Assembly: GCA_022769845.1 (NCBI GenBank)
Contig: JALEIO010000238.1
Location: 1-7,230 of the forward strand
Direction: 5' to 3'
DNA from: Oscillospiraceae bacterium
GTDB lineage: Bacteria > Bacillota > Clostridia > UMGS1810
Length of the DNA stretch: 7,230 nucleotides
Position numbers and translations under genes: made by a program. Below are positions 1 to 4,214 of the stretch, in pieces; the first letter of the stretch is position 1; each line of letters begins with the position of its first letter. The notes beneath the pieces were generated by a model. It was not told where the DNA came from. It saw nothing but the letters and a program-made list of their open reading frames with translations, and made no database searches.

Positions 1-65
1 ACTGCTCACTTGCAGGCGCGTTCGCGACGTTTCGCTGTCGCACCACCTTTTTGCGAGTGCGCCTT
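1..65. repeat. GC-rich structured island, possible interspersed repeat
   Basis: About 60% G+C, against well under 45% in the flanking sequence. It is rich in inverted complementarity: AGGCGC at 14-19 pairs with GCGCCT at 59-64, and nested inside GCGAC at 24-28 pairs with GTCGC at 37-41. No start codon with a ribosome site lies in it, and frame 1 ends at TGA 73-75, so it could also be the tail of a gene cut by the window edge. My impression that similar GC-rich palindromic stretches recur between genes in clostridial genomes comes from memory, not from this sequence. Only one copy is visible here. Confidence 0.35.
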
Positions 66-76
66 TGGAAAATGAT

Positions 77-96
77 AAATCGTAATTTGTGGAGGT
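77..96 (+). promoter_or_regulatory. Leader with strong ribosome binding site, copy 1
   Basis: AAATCGTAATTTGTGG runs directly into GGAGGT (91-96), a near-perfect Shine-Dalgarno sequence 5 bases before the ATG at 102. The same 16 bases recur with one change at 705-720 in front of the methyltransferase remnant. No good -35/-10 pair is visible between the window edge and this gene, so the promoter may lie further upstream. Confidence 0.6.
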
Positions 97-101
97 AAAG
101 A

Positions 102-698
102 ATGAAACGTTTAGTCATATATGTACACGGCAAAGGCGGCAATGCTGAAGAATCAAAGCATTATCAGCCTCTCTTTGCCGAAAGTGATGTTATTGGTTTT
201 GACTATAAATCTCACAATCCGTGGGATGCAAAAAAAGAGTTTCCTTGTTTTTATGATTTGCACAGCAAGGGATATGATTCTGTTATTTTGATTGCAAACA
301 GCATAGGGGCTTTTTTATCAATGAGTACTCTTGCTGAAAAGAAGATTTCTCAAGCCATGTTTATTTCACCCATTGTAAATATGGAAAAGCTGATTGCGGA
401 TATGATGATGTGGTCAAATGTGACAGAAAATGAGCTGAAACGCAAAAAAGAAATTCAAACGAATTTCGGCGAGACTCTTTCGTGGGAATATCTATGCTAT
501 GTAAGAGAACATCCTATCGCATGGACAGTTCCCACTAACATTCTGTATGGAGAAAAAGATAACCTGACATCTTATGAAACCATTTCTGAATTTGCGGATC
601 GAATCGGTGCAACTCTCACAGTAATGAAGGACGGAGAACATTGGTTTCATACACAAGAACAGATGGAATTCCTTGATAACTGGATATTCTGTCTATAA
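102..698 (+). CDS. Small alpha/beta hydrolase-fold protein
   Basis: 198-residue cytoplasmic protein with no signal peptide or membrane segment. Seen in order: a first beta strand ending in the oxyanion-type HGKGG motif (residues 9-13), a nucleophile elbow A-N-S-I-G with Ser67, a late strand ending in GEKD with Asp153, and GEHWFH with His180. Ser67-Asp153-His180 fits the catalytic triad of a serine hydrolase. The elbow is A-x-S-x-G rather than the commoner G-x-S-x-G, which small hydrolases of this fold tolerate. The length suits a minimal fold with little lid. The substrate cannot be told: esterase, lysophospholipase-like or thioesterase activity are all possible. The ATG at 102 is chosen for the GGAGGT five bases upstream. 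A methyltransferase remnant follows 33 bases after the stop, so this may once have been a two-gene unit. The fold is well supported; the function is open. Confidence 0.85.
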   Translation: MKRLVIYVHGKGGNAEESKHYQPLFAESDVIGFDYKSHNPWDAKKEFPCFYDLHSKGYDSVILIANSIGAFLSMSTLAEKKISQAMFISPIVNMEKLIADMMMWSNVTENELKRKKEIQTNFGETLSWEYLCYVREHPIAWTVPTNILYGEKDNLTSYETISEFADRIGATLTVMKDGEHWFHTQEQMEFLDNWIFCL

Positions 699-704
699 TA
701 ATCT

Positions 705-722
705 AAATCGGAATTTGTGGGG
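705..722 (+). repeat. Leader copy 2 before methyltransferase remnant
   Basis: AAATCGGAATTTGTGG at 705-720 matches AAATCGTAATTTGTGG at 77-92 at 15 of 16 positions. In both places it sits immediately before an ATG and supplies the G-rich part of the ribosome site. Here the site is the weaker GTGGGGT instead of GTGGAGGT. Confidence 0.6.
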
Positions 723-731
723 TATAAGGTT

Positions 732-803
732 ATGCTTGAAAGAATGAGCGATTTTTTTGAAAATAGATTAGACGGATATGATGAAAGTCTTGACACTTTT
801 TAA
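732..803 (+). pseudogene. N-terminal remnant of a class I SAM-dependent methyltransferase
   Basis: A 23-residue frame starts with ATG 732 behind a GTGGGG leader and ends at TAA 801-803. Its first 18 residues, MLERMSDFFENRLDGYDE, closely resemble the usual opening of a clostridial family of class I methyltransferases, where M-x-D-F-F-x-x-R-x-D-G-Y-D/E-E is followed by H-M-L and then the Rossmann fold. Here the likeness stops at about base 785 and a stop comes six codons later. No glycine-rich SAM-binding motif occurs downstream in any frame. I read it as the 5' end of a gene whose remainder was deleted or replaced. Family assignment rests on recognising a short motif, so a chance small ORF is possible. 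Confidence 0.55.
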
Positions 804-919
804 AAACATACATAATAGTATTTTTGCGGGCATATGCTTGCCTCTTTAGTGATTGTATGAAGAAAAACATTCGATATTCACAAGAATAAAATTATAAAGA
901 ATTTCTATTTTAATGGCTG

Positions 920-977
920 CTGAACAATTCTGAAACGCAGCCGCATAACGGTTTGAAAACATTTCAGAATTGTTCAG
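920..977. repeat. Perfect 16-bp inverted repeat with 26-base loop
   Basis: CTGAACAATTCTGAAA at 920-935 is the exact reverse complement of 962-977. The 26-base loop holds a smaller CCG-CATAA-CGG hairpin. There is no T-tract on either side, so it does not look like a simple terminator. A perfect 16-bp stem is unlikely by chance and suggests a palindromic repeat element, a structured RNA, or the ends of a very small mobile remnant. Confidence 0.8.
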
Positions 978-1003
978 GTGCAAGGTTTTTGTGCTGTTTT
1001 TAG

Positions 1004-1026
1004 GTGTGAAATTGTAAATTTCACAC
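1004..1026. repeat. 10-bp inverted repeat with 3-base loop
   Basis: GTGTGAAATT at 1004-1013 pairs perfectly with AATTTCACAC at 1017-1026 around GTA. It shares its last two bases with the first two of the next hairpin, so the two structures lie back to back. It lies about 55 bases upstream of the -35 box of the next gene. Confidence 0.75.
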
Positions 1027-1050
1027 AAATGGTTTCGCAAAACCATTTGT
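1025..1050. repeat. 11-bp inverted repeat with CGCA loop
   Basis: ACAAATGGTTT at 1025-1035 pairs perfectly with AAACCATTTGT at 1040-1050, leaving the tetraloop CGCA. No T-tract follows on either strand. It is the last of the three adjacent hairpins and ends 29 bases before the -35 box of the mgtC-like gene, so it could also bind a regulator. Confidence 0.75.
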
Positions 1051-1079
1051 TCAGTAGACATTATTTTATGAAAATTTTC

Positions 1080-1108
1080 TTTACAAAGTGATATAATTAT
1101 TATATAAT
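1080..1108 (+). promoter_or_regulatory. Sigma-A type promoter of the mgtC-like gene
   Basis: TTTACA at 1080-1085 and TATAAT at 1103-1108 are separated by exactly 17 bases, a near-consensus vegetative promoter. A second -10 candidate with an extended TG motif, TGATATAAT, lies at 1089-1097 but has a poor -35. Either gives a leader of only about 30-45 bases, which leaves no room for a magnesium riboswitch. Confidence 0.75.
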
Positions 1109-1146
1109 AAATAAATTAAAATTAGAAAGAAGAAAGGAGTGCTATT

Positions 1147-1821
1147 TTGGAATTTATAAATACCTATCAGTTATGGTTTATATTAAGAATGATTGCGGCG
1201 TCGGTTTGCGGTATGATTATAGGACTTGAGCGAAAAAACCGTTCAAAAGAGGCAGGTATGCGCACGCACTGCGTTGTTGCATGTGCGGCGGCACTTATGA
1301 TGGTCATATCAAAATACGGCTTTACGGATTTGGCAATCGGCGAAAACGGAATGCGCGGTGCGGACGGTGCAAGAATTGCTGCGCAGGTGGTCAGCGGAAT
1401 AGGCTTTCTCGGCGCAGGTATGATTTTTGTTCACAAGAACACCGTAACGGGTCTTACCACCGCAGCGGGAATTTGGGCAACTGCGGGAATAGGTATGGCA
1501 ATCGGTGCGGGAATGTATATTGTTGGATTTTCCGCGACAATTATAATAATTTTGGCGCAAATTATGCTGCATAGAAAATTTAAGTGGGTTAAAGCATCAA
1601 AGCTTAAAAAAATAACTGTAAACAATGTTGATACTCCAAACTTTCAAAAAAACCTTACCGAGAAGCTTGAAGAAAACGGAATTTCGGTGTATGACGTATA
1701 TATTAACAAAAACAAAGACGCAGTTTGCTACACTTTTATTGTTGAGGTTCCCGAGTCTTTTTATGAGGAGGATATCCTATCGTTCGTAAAATTTGACTGC
1801 AAAATTGATGCAGATACTTAA
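1147..1821 (+). CDS. MgtC/SapB family membrane protein
   Basis: 224-residue integral membrane protein. Hydrophobic segments lie at about residues 9-27, 41-55, 76-95, 102-121 and 123-141. Between them are the hallmark motifs of the family: GLERKNRSKEAGMRTH (26-41), then R-I-A-A-Q-V-V-S-G-I-G-F-L-G-A-G (76-91) preceded by Asp73, then GLTTAAGIWATAGIG (102-116). Residues 145-224 form a soluble tail like the C-terminal cytoplasmic domain found in many members. MgtC proteins are tied to growth in low magnesium and to control of membrane ATPases rather than proven to transport Mg2+ themselves, so the exact role here is open. The start is TTG 1147, chosen for AAGGAG at 1134-1139 seven bases upstream; no ATG fits before the first motif. 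It has its own promoter (1080-1108) and converges on spoVG. Confidence 0.92.
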   Translation: MEFINTYQLWFILRMIAASVCGMIIGLERKNRSKEAGMRTHCVVACAAALMMVISKYGFTDLAIGENGMRGADGARIAAQVVSGIGFLGAGMIFVHKNTVTGLTTAAGIWATAGIGMAIGAGMYIVGFSATIIIILAQIMLHRKFKWVKASKLKKITVNNVDTPNFQKNLTEKLEENGISVYDVYINKNKDAVCYTFIVEVPESFYEEDILSFVKFDCKIDADT

Positions 1822-1825
1822 AAAA

Positions 1826-1848
1826 GGCGGAGTTATTAAAACTCCGCC
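1826..1848. terminator. Terminator hairpin after mgtC-like gene, T-tract lost on the + side
   Basis: GGCGGAGTT (1826-1834) pairs perfectly with AACTCCGCC (1840-1848) around ATTAA, four bases after the stop codon. An A-run precedes it, so on the - strand it is a complete terminator with a TTTTTT tail. On the + strand the expected T-tract is missing because the insertion element begins two bases after the stem. It probably was a bidirectional terminator before the insertion. Confidence 0.75.
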
Positions 1849-1849
1849 G

Positions 1850-1864
1850 CAGACTGTCGAAGAA
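1850..1864 (+). repeat. Left terminal inverted repeat of the IS
   Basis: CAGACTGTCGAAGAA matches the right end CAGACTATCGAAAAA (2692 to 2678, other strand) at 13 of 15 positions, and the likeness ends there. The last six bases overlap the left arm of the inward terminator hairpin. Confidence 0.8.
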
Positions 1865-1910
1865 CCCGTATTCGCATCAAGTGAAAATCGGGTTCTTCTT
1901 CGTTTTTATT
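1859..1910 (+). terminator. Inward-facing terminator at the left IS end
   Basis: GAAGAACCCG (1859-1868) pairs perfectly with CGGGTTCTTC (1889-1898), followed on the + strand by TTCGTTTTTATT. It would stop transcripts entering the element from the mgtC-like gene and so can stand in for that gene's damaged terminator. The 20-base loop is long, so its efficiency is uncertain. Confidence 0.6.
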
Positions 1911-1925
1911 AAAATCACAATAAAA

Positions 1926-2617
1926 TCAAGCAATTTGGAAGGGGTATGATTCACCTTCAATTTCCATTTTGCTATCTTTTTTAAATTCATTGTAGCATAC
2001 TTAAGTTTCTACTTCCGGAAAGTTTTCTACAAGTTTATCATATACATCATCAAATGCTACGCTATCGTGAACATTGCCGGGAGTTACTACTGTTTCAATG
2101 ACAAATCCGTTTTTATCACAAGCTGTATGTGCCTCATATGCAAATTGCCTTTGATGTTCACCTTTTACGAAAAGTCCGCTTTCGGGATCAGTTGTACTTC
2201 GGGCTTTAAATATCCTGCCTCAGCTGCTTCGCTTAATATCCAAGTAAATATTTTATCTATTGTATCTGCATTAAAACGATGACGAAAATTGTAGCTGATT
2301 GTGGAAAAGTGCGGTGTTTCATCTGTTAATCCATATCCCAAAAACCAACGGTAGGCATTATTTAAAGATACTCCATCCGCTGTTCTGCGTAATGATGGCA
2401 AGCCATACAAATGCTGAATTAAGATCATTTTAAAAAGGATAACCGGATCTATACTTGGTCTTCCGTTGTCATCGCAGTACAATTCTTCCACAAATTCATA
2501 TATTTTAGAAAAATCTACTGCGGCGCTTATTTGTCTTAATAAATGTTCTTGTGGTACAAGGTCTTCTATACTTATCATTTCTATCTGAAATCTGTTCTCA
2601 TATCCTCTTTGCATCAT
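1926..2617 (-). pseudogene. IS1182-family transposase, broken by deletions and frameshift
   Basis: The N-terminal 150 residues (2617 to 2165) are intact: ISIEDLVPQEHLLR, then RPSIDPVILFKMILIQHLYG, AYRWFLGYGL and FSTISYNFRHRF, the DUF772-type domain of IS1182 transposases. Near 2192-2204 the frame jumps to a later part of the protein, which reads TTDPESGLFVKGEH and FAYEAHTACDK to PGNVHDSVAFDDVY and FPEVET, stopping at TAA 2003-2001. The piece between, which in the family carries the first catalytic Asp (DGTHIKANA region), is gone. After that stop only about 25 codons to TGA 1928-1926 (…CYNEFKKDSK…YPFQIA) still look like transposase. The second Asp and the Glu region are absent. With the DDE residues missing it cannot be active. 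The start is taken at the ATG-ATG of 2617-2612; the ribosome site is weak (GAAAGATG). Confidence 0.85.
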
Positions 2618-2635
2618 CTTTCATCATCAAAGAAT

Positions 2636-2644
2636 ATTATACCA
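2636..2644 (-). promoter_or_regulatory. Extended -10 promoter element of the transposase
   Basis: On the - strand TGGTATAAT (2644 to 2636) is an extended -10 element. Nothing close to TTGACA lies 17 bases upstream, where the sequence belongs to the inward terminator. The start of transcription would fall around 2629, ten or so bases before the transposase ATG. Confidence 0.5.
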
Positions 2645-2682
2645 TAAAATAAAGAAAAAGCCCAGAAAAGTATGGACTTTTT
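2640..2682 (-). terminator. Inward-facing terminator at the right IS end
   Basis: Read on the - strand, AAAAAGTCCA (2682 to 2673), loop TACTTTTC, then TGGGCTTTTT (2664 to 2655) form a stem with one G-T wobble, followed by CTTTATTTTAT. It would stop transcripts arriving from spoVG before they reach the transposase promoter. It mirrors the hairpin plus T-tract at the left end. Confidence 0.6.
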
Positions 2683-2692
2683 CGATAGTCTG
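2678..2692 (-). repeat. Right terminal inverted repeat of the IS
   Basis: Read inward on the - strand it is CAGACTATCGAAAAA, differing from the left end only at positions 7 and 13. It directly abuts the spoVG terminator stem at 2693. Confidence 0.8.
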
Positions 2693-2720
2693 AAAGCAAG
2701 CTTTTTATAAAGCTTGCTTT
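2693..2720 (-). terminator. spoVG terminator hairpin, cut off at its T-tract by the IS
   Basis: AAAGCAAGCTTT (2693-2704) and AAAGCTTGCTTT (2709-2720) form a perfect 12-bp stem with loop TTAT, 18 bases beyond the spoVG stop. On the - strand only the three T bases of the stem remain before the element starts with CAGACT. The original T-tract appears to have been displaced or deleted. On the + strand it is followed by TATAAT. Confidence 0.65.
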
Positions 2721-2738
2721 TATAATATGTAAGGGGAA

Positions 2739-3002
2739 TTATTCCTCTTCTTCGGCATTGTTGTATGCCTCAATAACGGCATCTTCTATGAGCTTTCTTG
2801 TTTCGATGTTGATGGGATGAGCAACATCTTTAAAAGTGCCGTCTTTCAATCTTTTGTTAGGCATTGCAACAAAAACTTTGTCATTGTTTTCAATAACCTT
2901 AACATCGTGAATTGCAAAGCAATCGTCAATTGTTATTGATGCAATAGCACGCATTTTACCTTCCGTTGCAAATTTTTTGATTTTAATGTTTGTAATGTTC
3001 AT
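2739..3002 (-). CDS. spoVG: SpoVG, septation and sporulation regulator, RNA/DNA-binding protein
   Basis: 87 residues, the usual length for the family. Recognised along its whole length: MNITNIKIKKFATEGKMRAI, then I-D-D-C-F-A-I-H-D-V-K-V-I-E, VAMPNKRLKDGTFKDVAHPI and the final helix ETRKLIEDAVIEAY, with an acidic EEEE tail. In Bacillus SpoVG affects asymmetric septation; in several Gram-positive bacteria it binds nucleic acid and acts as a broad regulator. The ATG at 3002 is chosen because family proteins begin MxITDxRxRK and because AAGGAGA lies at 3018-3012. The frame is open upstream to 3053, but that part overlaps the promoter. It is transcribed alone, divergent from manA and convergent with the mgtC-like gene, from a perfect sigma-A type promoter. 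Confidence 0.96.
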   Translation of the reverse strand: MNITNIKIKKFATEGKMRAIASITIDDCFAIHDVKVIENNDKVFVAMPNKRLKDGTFKDVAHPINIETRKLIEDAVIEAYNNAEEEE

Positions 3003-3041
3003 AACACCCGTTCTCCTTTGCAGATAAATATGTATATTGGA

Positions 3042-3070
3042 ATTATATCCCAAATTGTGGAAATTGTCAA
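3042..3070 (-). promoter_or_regulatory. Perfect-consensus sigma-A promoter of spoVG
   Basis: On the - strand TTGACA (3070 to 3065), a 17-base spacer, and TATAAT (3047 to 3042): an exact match to the vegetative consensus at both boxes and in spacing. Transcription would start near 3035, giving a leader of about 33 bases containing AAGGAGA. No sigma-H type promoter, known for Bacillus spoVG, was recognised upstream. Confidence 0.9.
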
Positions 3071-3224
3071 TATTTTAAACCTTGCAGCTGAAAATTTTGT
3101 ATATTTTATACATAACACACGCCACCCTTTTAGTAGAAATGCTATACAGTAAATTAATATAAAATATTTAAAATGTATAATATTTAATGCTAAAACTAAA
3201 AAATATATTAACAACACAAAAATA
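3071..3224. other. A+T-rich divergent intergenic region between spoVG and manA promoters
   Basis: About 150 bases of very A+T-rich sequence separate the two -35 boxes. TTTTAGTAG occurs at 3128-3136 and again at 3257-3265, the second copy inside the palindrome at the manA promoter. A 7-bp A+T inverted repeat (3162-3168 with 3179-3185) is of little weight. No gene is supported here. Confidence 0.5.
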
Positions 3225-3253
3225 TTGATTTTTAAACTATTGTGTGATATACT
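3225..3253 (+). promoter_or_regulatory. Promoter of the manA operon
   Basis: TTGATT at 3225-3230, a 17-base spacer and TATACT at 3248-3253, with an extended -10 TGA directly before it (3245-3247). The start of transcription would fall near 3260, about 30 bases before the manA TTG. It points away from the spoVG promoter. Confidence 0.75.
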
Positions 3254-3264
3254 AAATTTTAGTA
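3250..3264. promoter_or_regulatory. Palindrome over the manA -10 box and start point, possible operator
   Basis: TACTAAA (3250-3256) and TTTAGTA (3258-3264) are exact reverse complements around one central T. The 15-base palindrome covers half of the -10 box and the predicted start point, where a repressor would block initiation. The short A+T-rich arms make chance a real possibility and no regulator is identified. Confidence 0.4.
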
Positions 3265-3275
3265 GTTTTAAATAT

Positions 3276-3293
3276 AAGGAGCTGAAAAAATTG
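3276..3293 (+). promoter_or_regulatory. Ribosome binding site that fixes the manA TTG start
   Basis: AAGGAG at 3276-3281 stands nine bases before TTG 3291. No ATG follows within reach, and the upstream in-frame ATG at 3225 lies inside the promoter, so translation must begin at the TTG. Confidence 0.75.
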
Positions 3294-4214
3294 TATCCCA
3301 TAAAAACGCAGCCTATTTTTAAAGATTATCTTTGGGGCGGAACGAATTTAAGCAAAAAATACAATAAGGCAAACGGCGGTTTTTTGGCTGAAAGCTGGGA
3401 GCTATCCTGCCTTGAAAAAGCGGCGGTAAAAGCTTGCAACGGTTCTTTTAAGGGACAATTTCTTAAAGATATTATAGCAGAACACAAATATCAGATTATG
3501 GGGAAAAATGGCGAAGAATTTAAAGAATTTCCGCTTCTTTTTAAATTTCTTGACGCAAACAAGGATTTGTCTGTTCAGGTTCATCCCGAAGGCGAGAACG
3601 GAAAAACAGAAATGTGGTATATTGTTGACGCAAAAGAAGGCGGAAAAATCGGCTTCGGCTTTAAGAAAAGCGTTACAAAGGATGAGGTTGAAGAAGCTGC
3701 CAAAAACGGAACGTTGCAGGATATTATTAAATATTATGACGTTAAAAAAGGCGATTGTTTCTTTATCCGAGGCGGCTCGGTGCATTGTCTGTGCGCAGGG
3801 CTGATTGTTGCCGAAATTCAGCAGAGCAGCGATACAACATATCGTTTGTACGACTATAACAGGCGCGATAAAGACGGAAACCTTAGAGAGCTTCATCTTG
3901 ACAAGGCGCTTGAGGTTGCAAATTTGGGTGTTTACGAAAAAGCGTACTGCAATGCGGAAAATTTAGAAGAGTGCACTGTTGCGGAGTGTGAATATTTTAA
4001 GGTTGTAAAACACAGCGTTCATACTGAAAAAACGTTTGATACCGAGGAAAAATCATTTGACGTACTTATGTTTTTGGAGGGCAGCGGCGAAATAGAATAT
4101 TATGACGGACAAAAAGAAAAATTTGCTGCCGGAGATACGTTTTTAATTCCCGCCTGCCTTGGAAAATACAAAATTTTGGGCAGCTGCGATGTGTTAAGGT
4201 GTATGCTGCCGTGA
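3291..4214 (+). CDS. manA: Mannose-6-phosphate isomerase, class I, short Firmicutes type
   Basis: 307 residues. Interconverts fructose 6-phosphate and mannose 6-phosphate, feeding mannose into glycolysis or supplying mannose for GDP-mannose and glycans; cytoplasmic, zinc-dependent. Seen: the opening YPIKTQPIFKDYLWGG (2-17), AESWELS (33-39), PLLFKFLDA (81-89), then the zinc ligands Gln96 and His98 in SVQVHP, Glu107 in KTEMWY and His165 in GGSVHCLCAG, and the active-site Arg185 in TTYRLYDYNRRD. Residues from about 240 form the smaller C-terminal cupin-like domain. The length fits the compact ManA proteins of Firmicutes rather than the ~390-residue enterobacterial form. The start is TTG 3291 (AAGGAG at 3276-3281). 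First gene of an operon; its TGA overlaps the GTG of the SLH gene. Confidence 0.95.
   Translation: MYPIKTQPIFKDYLWGGTNLSKKYNKANGGFLAESWELSCLEKAAVKACNGSFKGQFLKDIIAEHKYQIMGKNGEEFKEFPLLFKFLDANKDLSVQVHPEGENGKTEMWYIVDAKEGGKIGFGFKKSVTKDEVEEAAKNGTLQDIIKYYDVKKGDCFFIRGGSVHCLCAGLIVAEIQQSSDTTYRLYDYNRRDKDGNLRELHLDKALEVANLGVYEKAYCNAENLEECTVAECEYFKVVKHSVHTEKTFDTEEKSFDVLMFLEGSGEIEYYDGQKEKFAAGDTFLIPACLGKYKILGSCDVLRCMLP
4196..4214 (+). promoter_or_regulatory. Translational coupling site manA/SLH gene (GTGA overlap)
   Basis: AAGGTG at 4196-4201 lies inside the last manA codons, nine bases before GTG 4211. That GTG shares four bases (GTGA, 4211-4214) with the manA stop. The arrangement favours re-initiation by ribosomes finishing manA and fixes the start at 4211 rather than the GTG at 4199, which lies on the ribosome site itself. 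Confidence 0.7.

Larger units (their letters stand above)
804..1079. other. Non-coding stretch with hairpins between methyltransferase remnant and mgtC-like gene
   Basis: No coding region with a ribosome site is supported here on either strand. The stretch begins with the likely deletion scar of the methyltransferase gene. It contains a weak GGCA/TGCC hairpin at 829-842 followed by CTTT, which is at best a poor terminator, then A+T-rich sequence. Three strong inverted repeats (920-977, 1004-1026, 1025-1050) follow, and then the promoter of the next gene. Confidence 0.6.
1850..2692 (-). mobile_element. Defective IS1182-family insertion sequence, 843 bp
   Basis: The ends match as inverted repeats: CAGACTGTCGAAGAA inward from 1850 and CAGACTATCGAAAAA inward from 2692 on the other strand, 13 of 15 identical. 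Inside is a broken transposase gene of the IS1182 type on the - strand. Complete members of the family are roughly twice this length, so about half the element has been lost by internal deletion. No target duplication is visible: the left flank is CTCCGCCG and the right flank AAAGCAAG. This points to an old copy or one that suffered a deletion at its edge. It lies between the terminators of two convergent genes and damages neither coding region. It cannot move by itself; the ends might still be used by a related active transposase. Confidence 0.85.

Noticed and set aside
1..101. Integron attC site with a hydrolase gene cassette
   Set aside because: There is self-complementarity and a lone small gene follows, but no RYYYAAC/GTTRRRY core pair was found and no integrase is in view.
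790..816. TTGACA at 790-795 as a promoter
   Set aside because: The -35 box is perfect, but the best -10 (CATAAT at 811-816) leaves only 15 bases and no gene starts downstream within a reasonable distance.
846..1061. 71-codon frame on the - strand
   Set aside because: It runs straight through the three hairpins, has no ribosome site before its ATG, and its protein shows no recognisable motif.
1109..1146. Magnesium riboswitch in front of the mgtC-like gene
   Set aside because: The leader after the likely promoter is only about 30-45 bases, and the upstream hairpins lie outside the transcript.
2067..2282. 71-codon + strand frame inside the IS
   Set aside because: It is antisense to recognisable transposase sequence and has no ribosome site.
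2999..3301. 100-codon hydrophobic frame on the - strand between manA and spoVG
   Set aside because: It covers both divergent promoters and the manA start, has no ribosome site, and its hydrophobic look follows from A+T-rich sequence.
3402..3896. 164-codon frame antisense to manA
   Set aside because: manA is firmly identified over this stretch; the antisense frame is a by-product of its codon use and has no motif or ribosome site.
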